Shown here in pieces: positions 1 to 8,490 of a stretch of DNA of 32,486 nt. The translations under genes and the position numbers were made by a program. The stretch's first letter is position 1. The number at the start of each line of letters is the position of its first letter. The stretch is from positions 1 to 32,486 of the forward strand of contig CADBKS010000005.1 in the NCBI GenBank assembly GCA_902795255.1, given 5' to 3'. The notes beneath the pieces are model-generated. The model was not told the origin of the DNA. It was given only the letters and a program-made list of their open reading frames with translations, and made no database searches. This DNA is from an uncultured Chloroflexota bacterium (GTDB taxonomy: Bacteria; Chloroflexota; Anaerolineae; Anaerolineales; Anaerolineaceae).

Positions 1-1
1 A

Positions 2-1186
2 ATCATCATCATCGATGAATTTACAGGCCGTCAAATGCCGGGGCGCCGCTACTCCAACGGGCTGCACCAGGCGATTGAAGCCAAGGAACACGTAACGGTT
101 AACCGCGAATCCAGAACCATGGCGACCATTACCTTCCAGAACTACTTCAGAATGTTTGACAAGCTGGCTGGGATGACCGGGACAGCGAAGACGGAAGAAG
201 AAGAATTTAACACCATTTACAATTTAAATGTTGTGACCATTCCAACCAATAAACCCATGATCCGTGAAGATTTAAATGATTTGGTGTATCGGACCGAAAA
301 GGCGAAGTTCAGAGCGGTGACCGAAGACGTGAAGCGGCGCCACGCTAAAGGCCAGCCGGTTTTGATCGGGACCATCTCCATTGAAAAATCGGAAATTTTG
401 AGTCAATACCTGCGCCGCGAAGGCATCAAACACAATGTGTTAAATGCCAAGCACCTCGAAAAGGAAGCGGAAATCATTTCCCAGGCTGGACAAAAGGGCG
501 CCGTTACGATCTCGACCAACATGGCCGGCCGTGGGACAGATATTGTGCTCGGCGAGGGCGTCGCAGAACTCGGCGGGCTGCACATTATCGGGACGGAACG
601 CCACGAATCCAGACGTATTGACAATCAGCTGCGCGGCCGTGCCGGCCGTCAGGGCGACCCGGGTTCGACGCAGTTCTTCTTATCCCTTGAAGACGACTTG
701 ATGCGCATTTTTGGTTCCGACCGCATTAAATCCGTGGTGGAAAACCTCGGGATGGATGACGAAACGCCTCTGGATGCCAAGATGCTGAACCGCAGTATCG
801 AAAGCGCCCAGAAGAAAGTCGAAGCTCGCAACTTTGATATTCGTAAAAACGTCCTGCAGTACGACAACGTTATGAACCGGCAGCGTGAAATCATATACGC
901 TCAGCGCCAAGAAGTGCTGGATGGTAAGAACATGCACGAACAGATCGACAAAATGACGAAGGACGTCATTAACGATTACGTCAACATGTACACCAACGCC
1001 GGGGATACGCTGGAAGACTGGGATATTAAAAAGCTCAAACGTTATTTCAGCGAATTTCTGCCGGTCGATCGCTTGACACTCGAAGACGGCGTCACGGTCC
1101 AAGATATCAAGGATCAGCTGTACGCCCTCTGCCGCGAAAATTATCAGGCAAAAGTCGCGCTGATCGGCGAAGACGAAATGGAAAAT
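2..1186 (+). CDS. secA: SecA preprotein translocase ATPase, partial (5' cut by window, 3' truncated)
   Basis: Motor ATPase that drives preproteins through SecYEG. The visible part begins in IDEFTGR, just before [18 protein letters not shown], so the N-terminal nucleotide-binding domain and most of the crosslinking domain lie upstream. Seen here are the helicase-like second nucleotide-binding domain ([10 protein letters not shown], then the arginine-finger region [14 protein letters not shown]) and the helical scaffold start [17 protein letters not shown]. Homology to SecA fades near GEDEMENME, where the family would continue into the VLRAVDSKWMDHID-type scaffold and wing region. About 200 family residues and the usual zinc-binding C-terminus are missing. 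Instead the frame continues directly into ribosomal protein S5. Identity as SecA is certain. Whether the truncation is biological or an assembly join cannot be decided here, and the end given is the inferred junction. Confidence 0.93.
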
Positions 1187-1699
1187 ATGGAATATCAATC
1201 AGTAGAAGAACAACTGGACGAACGTGTTATCGAAATCGCCCGTGTTTCCAAGACCGTCAAAGGCGGCCGCCGTCTTCGCTATCGCGTCACTGTCGTTGTC
1301 GGTGACAACAATGGTATGATCGGCATGGGCAGCGGTAAAGCCAACGCTGTTCCGGATGCGATGCGCAAGGCTTCCGAAGCTGCCCGCAAGAACATGAAGA
1401 AGGTCAATCTGTACAAGACGACCATTCCGCATGAAGTCTACGGACGCACCGGCGGTGCCGTTGTCATGATGCGCCCTGCTTCCGAAGGTACCGGAGTTAT
1501 CTCCGGCGGCGGTGTCCGTGCCGTTCTGGAAGTTGCCGGTGTCCATGACATCCTGACCAAATCCATGGGGAGCGCCAACCTTCTCAACGTTGTGAAGGCG
1601 ACCTTCAATGCTCTTGATCAGCTCAAGAACGCTTCCGACGAAGCGGTCCTGCGCGGCAAGAATGCCGAAGACCTGGCTCCTTTCTGGGATCGGAGGTAA
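1187..1699 (+). CDS. rpsE: 30S ribosomal protein S5 (fused in frame to SecA as presented)
   Basis: Small-subunit protein that helps maintain decoding accuracy. From the Met at 1187 it is 170 aa, the normal S5 length. It has the N-terminal double-stranded-RNA-binding fold ([19 protein letters not shown], then [17 protein letters not shown]) and the C-terminal domain with [23 protein letters not shown] and [10 protein letters not shown]. The Met codons at 1178 and 1187 are both in frame with secA and neither has a convincing Shine-Dalgarno upstream, unusual for a ribosomal gene. rpmD follows after 3 nt as in standard spc operons, so the downstream order is normal. The expected rplR immediately upstream is absent. 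The likely native start is 1187, but it coincides with the suspected junction. Confidence 0.93.
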   Translation: MEYQSVEEQLDERVIEIARVSKTVKGGRRLRYRVTVVVGDNNGMIGMGSGKANAVPDAMRKASEAARKNMKKVNLYKTTIPHEVYGRTGGAVVMMRPASEGTGVISGGGVRAVLEVAGVHDILTKSMGSANLLNVVKATFNALDQLKNASDEAVLRGKNAEDLAPFWDRR

Positions 1700-1702
1700 A
1701 TA

Positions 1703-1903
1703 ATGGCAGAAAACACTGCAAAGAAACTGCAGCTTACTTATGTCAAGAGCGCTATCGGCTATTCAAAAAAGCACAAGGAAACCATCCGCGCGCTGGGCTT
1801 CCATCATCTGAATGAAACCGTTGTCAAAGAAGACAACGCCTGCATTCAGGGTATGCTCCGCAAAGTGGCTCACCTGGTAAAAGTTGAAGAATTGGTGGAC
1901 TGA
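1703..1903 (+). CDS. rpmD: 50S ribosomal protein L30
   Basis: Small large-subunit protein of 66 aa, the usual bacterial length. It shows the L30 core LQLTYVKSAIGYSKKHKETIRALGF followed by NETVVKEDNACIQGMLRKVAHLV. It starts 3 nt after the rpsE stop with a GGAGG-type site inside the end of rpsE, and it is followed after 1 nt by rplO, so the three are cotranscribed and probably translationally coupled. Its place between rpsE and rplO is the standard spc operon position. Confidence 0.96.
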   Translation: MAENTAKKLQLTYVKSAIGYSKKHKETIRALGFHHLNETVVKEDNACIQGMLRKVAHLVKVEELVD

Positions 1904-1904
1904 T

Positions 1905-2357
1905 ATGAAACTGCAAGAATTACAACCGAATTGGGGCGCAAAACGCTCAAAGAAACGTGTCGGCCGCGGCCCGGCTGCCGGTCAGGGTAAGACCGCCGGT
2001 AAAGGTACAAAAGGCCAGAGCGTCCGTCAGGGCGCCGGCGGTAAACTCTACCGCCAGGGTGGTAACCTGCCTTTCTTCCGCCGCCTGCCGTTCATGCGCG
2101 GTGAAGGTTTCACTCCGCCGAATCGTGTCGAATACAATGAAGTTAACGTCGAAATGCTGGAACGCTTCGATGCCGGTACCGAGATCAACGCTGAAGTGTT
2201 GGGCGCTGCCGGTCTGCTGAGCAAGAAGAGCAATCCGATCGTTATCCTTGGCAACGGCGAACTGACCAAAAAGCTGAACGTCAAAGTCCAGCGTGTCACG
2301 AAAGGTGCGAAAGCCAAGATCGAAGCTGCCGGCGGCAGCGTAGAGATCGTTGACTAA
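1905..2357 (+). CDS. rplO: 50S ribosomal protein L15
   Basis: Large-subunit assembly protein of 150 aa. The start at 1905 (MKLQELQPNWGAK) is preferred over an upstream in-frame Met at 1884 because it lies 1 nt after the rpmD stop and gives the canonical N-terminus. Family features are the Gly/Lys/Arg-rich extension (KRVGRGPAAGQGKTAGKGTKGQ, with interruptions), GGNLPFFRRLPFMRGF-like core, and the C-terminal VKVQRVTKGAKAKIEAAGGSVE motif. secY follows after 33 nt with an AGGAG site, as in most bacteria. Confidence 0.97.
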   Translation: MKLQELQPNWGAKRSKKRVGRGPAAGQGKTAGKGTKGQSVRQGAGGKLYRQGGNLPFFRRLPFMRGEGFTPPNRVEYNEVNVEMLERFDAGTEINAEVLGAAGLLSKKSNPIVILGNGELTKKLNVKVQRVTKGAKAKIEAAGGSVEIVD

Positions 2358-2390
2358 GCTCTCGCCGATCATTAGCAGGAGAACTAAAAA

Positions 2391-3728
2391 ATGAAGCGAT
2401 CCCCATGGCGTTATATTTGGAAGTCGGAAGGCATCCGCAATAAGCTGCTTCTGACTCTGGGTGTACTCGTCATCTATCGTCTGATCGCAAACATCCCGGT
2501 CCCTGGTTTCAATGCCCAGGTTATCCAGGCATTGAACACCAGCCGGTCCGCGGCAGGCGACTTGATCAGTATCCTCAATGTTTTATCCGGCGGTACTCTT
2601 TCTACGTTCTCCATCCTTGCAATGGGTGTTTACCCTTACATTACAGCATCGATCATTCTTCAGCTGCTTGGACCGATCATTCCTTCGATCCAGGATAAGC
2701 TGAAGAATGACCCTAAAGAAGGCCGTAAATGGATGGAAAAGTGGACGATGTATCTGTCGATCCCGCTGGCTTTCCTGTCAGCGATCGGACAGATCGGTCT
2801 GTTTAACCAGATCCTTCCCGGTATGACCGTCCTTAAGGATTACGGTTGGAGCGGTGCAAACCTCCTCCCGACCCTGGCGAACGTTCTTACCATGATCGCC
2901 GGTACGATGATCGCTATCTGGCTCGGCCAGATCATTTCAGAATACGGTATCCAGCAGCAGGGTCTTTCCCTGATCATCTTCTCCGGTATCGTATCCCAGC
3001 TGCCTTCGAACCTGGTCCGCATCCTCGCTGACCGGTCCTCCGGCTGGTACATCCTGATCATTTCCATCATCATCTTCCTTGTGTCGATCTTCGCGATCGT
3101 TTACCTGCAGCAGGGTACACGTTATGTGAAGCTGATGATCCCGGGCCAGCGCCTCGGTTACCGCGGCGTGAAGTCCGGCGGTACTACGACCCTTCCGCTG
3201 CGTGTGAATTCGGTCGGTATGATCCCGCTTATTTTCGCTCAGTCCCTGATCACCTTCCCGGCGCTGATCGCGAGCTTCTTCGTGAACTCCAAGACCGCCT
3301 GGGTGGCAAACTCCGCGAGCTGGATCCAGACCCACTTCAGCGGCGGCAGCGCCTTTTATGTGGTGCTTTACTTCATCCTCGTTGTCGCGTTCACTTTCTT
3401 CTATACGAGTGTGACCTTCATGAACAACGATTACGGTGAGAACCTGAAGCGCCAGGGTGCTGTTGTTCCGGGCCGCGCTGCCGGTACCGACACACAAAAT
3501 TATCTGGCGAAGATCCAGGACCGCATCACCCTTCCGGGTGCCGTTTTCCTCGGCCTGATCGCGATCCTGCCTTACATTCTCGGCGCGATCCTGCGCACGA
3601 ACGCCAATTCCACCATGCTGCTCTCATCCTCCGGTCTGCTGATTGTTGTGGGCTGTGTCCGCGACATCATCGATTACCTGGAGTCCGAGCTCACACAGCA
3701 TGGCTATGACGAAAAGCTCATCAGATAA
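2391..3728 (+). CDS. secY: Protein translocase channel subunit SecY
   Basis: Pore subunit of the SecYEG translocon in the cytoplasmic membrane, 445 aa. It shows the ten hydrophobic segments of the family, the plug and first-helix region (RLIANIPVPGFNAQVIQ), the GGTLSTFSILAMGVYPYITASI motif of the second membrane segment in shorter pieces, and the cytosolic loop RGVKSGG followed by LPLRVNSVGMIPLIFA. The C-terminal DIIDYLESELTQHGYD is typical. It is preceded by an AGGAG ribosome site and followed by adk after 14 nt. It would act with SecA, part of which lies at the start of the window. Confidence 0.98.
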   Translation: MKRSPWRYIWKSEGIRNKLLLTLGVLVIYRLIANIPVPGFNAQVIQALNTSRSAAGDLISILNVLSGGTLSTFSILAMGVYPYITASIILQLLGPIIPSIQDKLKNDPKEGRKWMEKWTMYLSIPLAFLSAIGQIGLFNQILPGMTVLKDYGWSGANLLPTLANVLTMIAGTMIAIWLGQIISEYGIQQQGLSLIIFSGIVSQLPSNLVRILADRSSGWYILIISIIIFLVSIFAIVYLQQGTRYVKLMIPGQRLGYRGVKSGGTTTLPLRVNSVGMIPLIFAQSLITFPALIASFFVNSKTAWVANSASWIQTHFSGGSAFYVVLYFILVVAFTFFYTSVTFMNNDYGENLKRQGAVVPGRAAGTDTQNYLAKIQDRITLPGAVFLGLIAILPYILGAILRTNANSTMLLSSSGLLIVVGCVRDIIDYLESELTQHGYDEKLIR

Positions 3729-3742
3729 CAGCGAGGTCAACG

Positions 3743-4399
3743 ATGGCAGTATATATTGTTCTTCTCGGTCCTCCCGGGGCCGGCAAAGGTACCCAGGCGG
3801 AAAAAATCTCTGAGGTCTATCATCTGACCCATGTATCAACCGGCGACCTGTTCCGTGCAAACATTCGTGAGAATACAGAGCTCGGAAAAAAGGCGAAGGA
3901 ATATACAGATCAGGGACTTCTGGTCCCGGATTCGGTCACTATCGCGATGGTCGAAGACAGACTGAAGAATGAAGACTGCAAAAAAGGTGCGCTGCTGGAT
4001 GGTTTCCCGCGCACGATCAAACAGGCAGAAGCGCTGGATGAAATGCTGGAGAAAACCTTCAACTCAAAGGTCACGGTCGTTCCGTGCATCGATGTGAAGA
4101 AGGAAGATCTGGTCAGCCGCATCAGTGGGCGCCGCATGTGCAAAAACGGTCATGTTTTTCATGTTGTGACGAAACCGCCGAAGGCTGAAGGCATCTGCGA
4201 TGTCTGCGGCGAACCGCTTTACCAGCGGGCCGATGATCATGAGGAAACCGTACAGACACGTCTGAACGCATACGAAGAGTCCACAGCTCCGCTGATCGGC
4301 TATTATGAACAGAAAGGTGTTCTGCGCCGCGTCGACGGAAACGGGGATATCGCGGATGTGTCCAAGGCTATGATGGCCGCCATTGATGAAGTACTGTAA
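3743..4399 (+). CDS. adk: Adenylate kinase
   Basis: Interconverts ATP plus AMP with two ADP in the cytosol; 218 aa, the long-lid type. The P-loop GPPGAGKGTQAEKI is at residues 8-21, the AMP-binding THVSTGDLFRANI follows, and LLDGFPRTIKQAEAL is present. The lid is variant: the first zinc Cys pair of Gram-positive enzymes (CxxC) is replaced by CKNGHVFH, while CDVCG keeps the second pair. A Cys-His-Cys-Cys site is possible, or zinc may be absent. This lid style is known from Chloroflexota-like enzymes. The spc-operon location between secY and map is standard. Confidence 0.97.
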   Translation: MAVYIVLLGPPGAGKGTQAEKISEVYHLTHVSTGDLFRANIRENTELGKKAKEYTDQGLLVPDSVTIAMVEDRLKNEDCKKGALLDGFPRTIKQAEALDEMLEKTFNSKVTVVPCIDVKKEDLVSRISGRRMCKNGHVFHVVTKPPKAEGICDVCGEPLYQRADDHEETVQTRLNAYEESTAPLIGYYEQKGVLRRVDGNGDIADVSKAMMAAIDEVL

Positions 4400-4438
4400 G
4401 AACCGAAGAGAACAAGAATACAGGAGTCTGAAAAAATT

Positions 4439-5275
4439 ATGAGTTGGGAACGACAGGTATGCATCAAGTCCGCTGAAGAGATCAAAATGCTGCGTGAAGC
4501 AGGTATCATCAATGCGGAGGCCCTCAAGGCCGCCGCGGAAGCCTGTGTTCCGGGAAATTCCACCTGGGATGTGAACGCAGCTGCTGACGCGGTCCTGAAT
4601 AAATACCATGTCGTTTCCGCTTTCAAAGGCGTTCCCGGACCGATCCCGTATCCCGCCAGCACCTGTGTGAGTGTCAACAATATCCTGGTGCACGGGATCC
4701 CGAGCAAAAATATCGTCCTGAAGGAAGGCGACATCGTCTCCATTGACTGCGGCGCTACGCTGAAAGGCTATGTAGCGGATTCCGCCGTCACGGTCGGTGT
4801 CGGAAAGATCTCGGACGAAGCGAAGGCGCTGATCGATGCGACCGAGGGAAGCCTTTATGAAGGGATCCTGCAGATGGTTCCCGGAAATCATACCGGGGAC
4901 ATATCGGCTGCCATTCAGGCTTATGCGGAAAGCCGCGGGTTCTATCTCACAAAGCAGTATACCGGCCACGGTGTCGGACGCAGCATGTGGGAAGCCCCGC
5001 AGGTCCCGAACTACGGGATCGCGGGGACCGGGCTGAAGCTCAGGGCCGGAATGACGATCGCGATCGAACCGATGCTGCTGATCGGATCGGAAGACACCAA
5101 AGTCATGAAAGACGGATGGTCCGTATCCTCAGCGAACCGGAAACTGACCGGGCATTACGAACACTCGATCGCGGTCACGGAAGATGGCCCGATGATCACG
5201 ACCCTGCTGGAAAATGGTGAACCGCCTGTCGTCTTTAACCCTGCACACAAGGACCGGGTCCTGAAAAGAAAGTGA
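4439..5275 (+). CDS. map: Methionine aminopeptidase, type I
   Basis: Removes the initiator Met from nascent proteins. The 278-aa protein has a single catalytic pita-bread domain. Metal ligands can be placed by motif: Asp in SIDCGATLKGY, Asp in VADSAVTVG, His in YTGHGVGRSMWEAPQVPN, Glu in IAIEPM, and Glu in YEHSIAVTEDG. The substrate-site His is in LVHGIPS. There is no N-terminal zinc-finger extension. An AGGAG site precedes the ATG by about 12 nt. Initiation factor IF-1, often found next, is not present between this gene and rpmJ. Confidence 0.96.
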   Translation: MSWERQVCIKSAEEIKMLREAGIINAEALKAAAEACVPGNSTWDVNAAADAVLNKYHVVSAFKGVPGPIPYPASTCVSVNNILVHGIPSKNIVLKEGDIVSIDCGATLKGYVADSAVTVGVGKISDEAKALIDATEGSLYEGILQMVPGNHTGDISAAIQAYAESRGFYLTKQYTGHGVGRSMWEAPQVPNYGIAGTGLKLRAGMTIAIEPMLLIGSEDTKVMKDGWSVSSANRKLTGHYEHSIAVTEDGPMITTLLENGEPPVVFNPAHKDRVLKRK

Positions 5276-5324
5276 TTTTGTCACAAAAGCTTTTTTGGAA
5301 AAAACGGTTATTGGATAAATAGGT

Positions 5325-5330
5325 TATAAT
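5325..5330 (+). promoter_or_regulatory. Candidate internal -10 element before rpmJ
   Basis: A perfect TATAAT lies in an AT-rich stretch of the 111-nt map-rpmJ gap, 57 nt before the rpmJ ATG. No good -35 is found at 16-18 nt, so this is a weak call. It could be a secondary promoter for the alpha-operon genes rpmJ to rpsI. Confidence 0.35.
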
Positions 5331-5386
5331 AGACGGGCTATCATGAAAATGACGGGTGTGTATTCCATGCCCGGAGGAGTAATAAA

Positions 5387-5500
5387 ATGAAGGTTACTTC
5401 ATCTATCAAAAAACGATGTTCAAAGTGCAAGATCGTCAAACGCGGTGGTCGTTTGTATGTGATCTGTGAAAACCCGAAGCATAAACAGCGCCAGGGATAA
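5387..5500 (+). CDS. rpmJ: 50S ribosomal protein L36
   Basis: A 37-aa zinc-ribbon protein of the large subunit. The translation begins [15 protein letters not shown] and ends PKHKQRQG, with zinc ligands CSKC at residues 11-14 plus Cys27 and His32, so this is the zinc-containing (C+) form. A GGAGGAGT site sits just upstream of the ATG. rpsM follows after 12 nt, the usual order. Confidence 0.96.
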   Translation: MKVTSSIKKRCSKCKIVKRGGRLYVICENPKHKQRQG

Positions 5501-5512
5501 AAGAGGGTATAA

Positions 5513-5902
5513 ATGGCAAGAATTGAAGGTGTTGATCTTCCGCGTAACAAACGGATTGAGACCGCATTAACATACATTTATGGGATCGGCCTGACCCGCT
5601 CCCAGAAGATTCTGAGTGATACAGGTGTTAATCCTGATATTCGTGTCCGCGATCTTTCGGAAAATGATGAAAATCTGATCCGTGATTACATCGCGAAGAA
5701 CTACGTCGTCGAAGGTGATCTCCGCCGCGAAGTTCAGATGAATATCAAACGCCTTGTCGAAATTGGCTGCTATCGTGGGTTACGGCACCGCCGCAATCTG
5801 CCCTGCCGTGGTCAACGAACACGCACGAACGCCCGCACTGCGAAGGGTCCGAAGAAGACCGTTGCCGGACGCGGCCGCCGTCGTGGAGCAACCAAGAAAT
5901 AA
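5513..5902 (+). CDS. rpsM: 30S ribosomal protein S13
   Basis: Small-subunit head protein of 129 aa that contacts the P-site tRNA and the large subunit. It begins [21 protein letters not shown], with the helix-hairpin-helix [13 protein letters not shown], then [16 protein letters not shown] and [20 protein letters not shown], and ends in the basic tail expected of S13. It has an AGAGGG ribosome site. Unlike most alpha operons, a 123-nt gap with a hairpin separates it from rpsK. Confidence 0.97.
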   Translation: MARIEGVDLPRNKRIETALTYIYGIGLTRSQKILSDTGVNPDIRVRDLSENDENLIRDYIAKNYVVEGDLRREVQMNIKRLVEIGCYRGLRHRRNLPCRGQRTRTNARTAKGPKKTVAGRGRRRGATKK

Positions 5903-5925
5903 TCCTGACCTTAATATCGCGATTG

Positions 5926-5975
5926 ATTGCAGGTTTGGGGCACTTCCTTTCCCCCAGCGGCTGCCTGCAATTTTT
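5926..5975 (+). terminator. Intercistronic hairpin plus T-run between rpsM and rpsK
   Basis: ATTGCAGG (5926-5933) pairs with CCTGCAAT (5964-5971), an inner GGGG (5937-5940) can pair with CCCC (5951-5954), and TTTTT (5971-5975) follows directly. This looks like a rho-independent terminator or attenuator inside a ribosomal protein operon. It may be partial, regulated, or an RNA-processing site. Confidence 0.55.
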
Positions 5976-6025
5976 CGCGTGTTTAGGGGCGGAATATTTC
6001 ATAACATAACGTTATAAGAGGAAAT

Positions 6026-6430
6026 ATGGCTCAAAATGTACGCTCAGCGCGTCGTGCAGCTGCTGCACGTAAAGTAAAGCGCACCATGTCTTCCGCACAG
6101 GTGCACATCTTTGCTTCCTTTAATAACACCATCATTACGGTCACCGATGCCATGGGCGCTCCGGTCTGCTGGGGCAGCTCCGGCGCAGTCGGTTACAAAG
6201 GTTCCCGTAAGAGCACCCCGTTCGCTGCCCGTCTGGCTGCCGAACAGGCGATCAAAACTGCTCAGACGATGGGTATCCAGGAAGTTGATCTCATCATCAA
6301 GGGGCCCGGCCCGGGTCGTGAATCCGCTATCCGTGCTGTCCAGGGAATGGGCATGAAAGTCCGCTCCATCAGCGACATCACTCCGGTTCCGCACAACGGC
6401 TGCCGTCCTCCAAAGAAACGCCGCGTGTAA
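6026..6430 (+). CDS. rpsK: 30S ribosomal protein S11
   Basis: Platform protein of the small subunit, 134 aa. Recognised by [18 protein letters not shown], the [19 protein letters not shown] motif, [10 protein letters not shown], the [14 protein letters not shown] loop, and the C-terminal [17 protein letters not shown], which ends exactly as S11 does. A GAGGA site precedes the ATG. A 10-bp palindrome ATAACGTTAT (6006-6015) lies just upstream of the ribosome site and may affect initiation, though this is unproven. Confidence 0.97.
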   Translation: MAQNVRSARRAAAARKVKRTMSSAQVHIFASFNNTIITVTDAMGAPVCWGSSGAVGYKGSRKSTPFAARLAAEQAIKTAQTMGIQEVDLIIKGPGPGRESAIRAVQGMGMKVRSISDITPVPHNGCRPPKKRRV

Positions 6431-6447
6431 TTTAGAAAGGAAGAACA

Positions 6448-7086
6448 ATGGCAAGATATACTGGTCCGGCCTGTCGTTTATGCCGGCGTGAAAATGAAAA
6501 ACTGTTTTTAAAGGGCGATCGCTGCCTGAGCAGCAAATGCTCTTTTGAACGCCGGGCTTATGCCCCCGGCGATCATGGCAAGTCCGGTGGCCGCAGTGGT
6601 GACAAAGCCTCCGACTATTCCCGCCAGCTCCGTGCAAAGCAGAAGGCCCGCCGCACTTACGGTGTTCTGGAACGCCAGTTCCGCCGCATGTTCGGTGTTG
6701 CTTCCCAGCGCCGCGGTCAAACCGGTCTGAACATGCTTCAGCTGCTTGAGACCCGCCTGGATAATGTTATTTTCCGCCTTGGTTTTGCTGAAAACCGCGC
6801 CCAGGCCCGTCAGATGGTCGCCCACGGTCATTTCATGGTCAACGGTGTCCGCTCGGACATCCCGTCCATGATCCTCCGCCCCGGTGATCAGATCACGGTC
6901 TGCGAACGCTCCAAGAACAAGGCATATTTCAAGGATTTTTCTGAAGTCGCTGAAAAGCGCACCCTGGTCGGTTGGCTTGACCGCGATGTGAAAGCGATCA
7001 GCGGTCGTGTTTTACGCTTACCCGAACGCGCAGAAATCGACGGAAATATCACTGAACAACTGATCGTTGAATACTATTCACGATAA
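6448..7086 (+). CDS. rpsD: 30S ribosomal protein S4, zinc-binding form
   Basis: Primary 16S rRNA-binding protein of the small subunit and, in many bacteria, autoregulator of the alpha operon; 212 aa. The N-terminal zinc site is intact: CRLC (residues 9-12) and Cys26 and Cys31 within the GDRCLSSKC region. The S4 RNA-binding domain follows (ETRLDNVIFRLGFA, then ARQMVAHGHFMVNG). rpoA follows after 55 nt. If S4 regulates this operon, the hairpin region before rpsK or the map-rpmJ gap are candidate targets, but no classical S4 leader was recognised. Confidence 0.97.
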   Translation: MARYTGPACRLCRRENEKLFLKGDRCLSSKCSFERRAYAPGDHGKSGGRSGDKASDYSRQLRAKQKARRTYGVLERQFRRMFGVASQRRGQTGLNMLQLLETRLDNVIFRLGFAENRAQARQMVAHGHFMVNGVRSDIPSMILRPGDQITVCERSKNKAYFKDFSEVAEKRTLVGWLDRDVKAISGRVLRLPERAEIDGNITEQLIVEYYSR

Positions 7087-7141
7087 GCTGATTAGTCCAA
7101 TACGCGGTCGTATCAGGTGTATTGGGAAGGGATGGTGATAA

Positions 7142-8107
7142 TTGGCAACACTGATGAATATGGTAACACCTACTGTCAAGCTTGATCGCGATGCTGAAAA
7201 TTACGCCAAGTTCGTAATTTCTCCGCTGGAACGCGGCTACGGTGTAACACTGGGCAATGCATTGCGCAGAGTTCTGCTTTCTTCTCTGGATGGCGCTGCT
7301 GTAACATCCATGCGCATCCAGGATGTGAACCATGAATTCAGCGCGATCCCCGGTGTCCGCGAAGATGTTCTGCAGGTTATGCTTCAGATCAAACAGATCC
7401 GTCTCATCATGAATGATGTGACTGTATCCCATATGAAGCTTGAGGTATCCGGTGAAGGAGAAGTAACTGCTGCTGATATCCAATGCCCGGGCGAAATCGA
7501 AATTGTTAATCCGGAACTCTACCTGTTCACGGTGGATGATCCGAAGACAAAACTGGAAATCGACCTGACGGTAGAAAAGGGACGCGGATATCTGCCGGCT
7601 GATGACAGAAGCGGCCATCTCCCTATTGGTGAATTGCCGGTCGATGCGATCTACAGCCCTATCAAACGCGTAAACTGGAACGTGGGCAATGCTCTTTACG
7701 GGCAGAGCACGAACTATGACAAGCTCGAACTCGAAATCTGGACGGACGGGACCAAGAAACCGGAAACGGCCCTTGGTGAAGCTTCCCGCATCCTGATCGA
7801 ACACCTGCGCTACATCTCCGGGATCAACGATGAGATCACTCCGATCACATCCGCCCCGGTTGAGCAGCAGCCTCATGTTTCGAGCGAACTGCTGGACACC
7901 CCGATCGAAAATCTCGATCTGTCCGTTCGTGTCTTCAATTCCCTCAAACGCACCGGCGTCACTTCTGTTGGTGATGTTCTGGATCTGTTGGACAAGGGCG
8001 ATGACGCTGTAAAGTCGATCCGTAATTTCGGTGAGAAAAGCCTTGATGAACTGCGCGCCAAGCTGCAGGAAAAAGGTTACCTGAAGAAAGATAAAGAATC
8101 GGAGTAA
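7142..8107 (+). CDS. rpoA: DNA-directed RNA polymerase subunit alpha
   Basis: Alpha subunit: the N-terminal domain nucleates polymerase assembly and the C-terminal domain contacts UP elements and activators. 321 aa from a TTG start. TTG at 7142 is chosen because an AAGGGA site lies about 9 nt upstream; the first ATGs (7154, 7160) are too far from it. Motifs include FVISPLERGYGVTLGNALRRVLLSS, here in pieces, and the C-terminal helix-hairpin-helix domain with LDLSVRVFNSLKRTGV and IRNFGEKSLDEL, which is the DNA-binding patch. The usual place between rpsD and rplQ supports the call. Confidence 0.97.
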   Translation: MATLMNMVTPTVKLDRDAENYAKFVISPLERGYGVTLGNALRRVLLSSLDGAAVTSMRIQDVNHEFSAIPGVREDVLQVMLQIKQIRLIMNDVTVSHMKLEVSGEGEVTAADIQCPGEIEIVNPELYLFTVDDPKTKLEIDLTVEKGRGYLPADDRSGHLPIGELPVDAIYSPIKRVNWNVGNALYGQSTNYDKLELEIWTDGTKKPETALGEASRILIEHLRYISGINDEITPITSAPVEQQPHVSSELLDTPIENLDLSVRVFNSLKRTGVTSVGDVLDLLDKGDDAVKSIRNFGEKSLDELRAKLQEKGYLKKDKESE

Positions 8108-8109
8108 AA

Positions 8110-8490
8110 ATGCGACACGGAGTTGCAGGAAAGAAATTAGGAAGAACATCTTCGCAGCGCAAAGCTCTGCGCACGACGCTGATCCGCCAGCTCTTCGAGC
8201 ATGAAAAGATCACGACGACGCAGGCGAAAGCTCTCGCGTTCCGCGGCGATGCTGAAAAACTGATCACCCTCGCGAAGAAGGGAAATGAAGGCGATAAGGT
8301 CGCGAAAATGAACGCTGCCCGTCTGGCCTCCTCCCGCCTCGGGAACGATCGTGCGATCACTGAAAAACTTTTCAATGATATTGCCCCGCGTTTCAAGAGC
8401 CGCAACGGTGGTTACACCCGTATGATCAAACTCGGCCCCCGCAAGGGTGACAGCGCCGAAATGGTTCTGATCGAACTGGTTTCTGAATAA
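8110..8490 (+). CDS. rplQ: 50S ribosomal protein L17
   Basis: Large-subunit protein of 126 aa near the exit tunnel. It begins MRHGVAGKKLGRTSSQRKAL, with LIRQLFEHEKITTTQAKA and the C-terminal YTRMIKLGPRKGDSAEMVLIEL, which are diagnostic. It starts 2 nt after the rpoA stop, and truA begins at its last base (TAATG overlap), so translational coupling is likely. Confidence 0.97.
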   Translation: MRHGVAGKKLGRTSSQRKALRTTLIRQLFEHEKITTTQAKALAFRGDAEKLITLAKKGNEGDKVAKMNAARLASSRLGNDRAITEKLFNDIAPRFKSRNGGYTRMIKLGPRKGDSAEMVLIELVSE

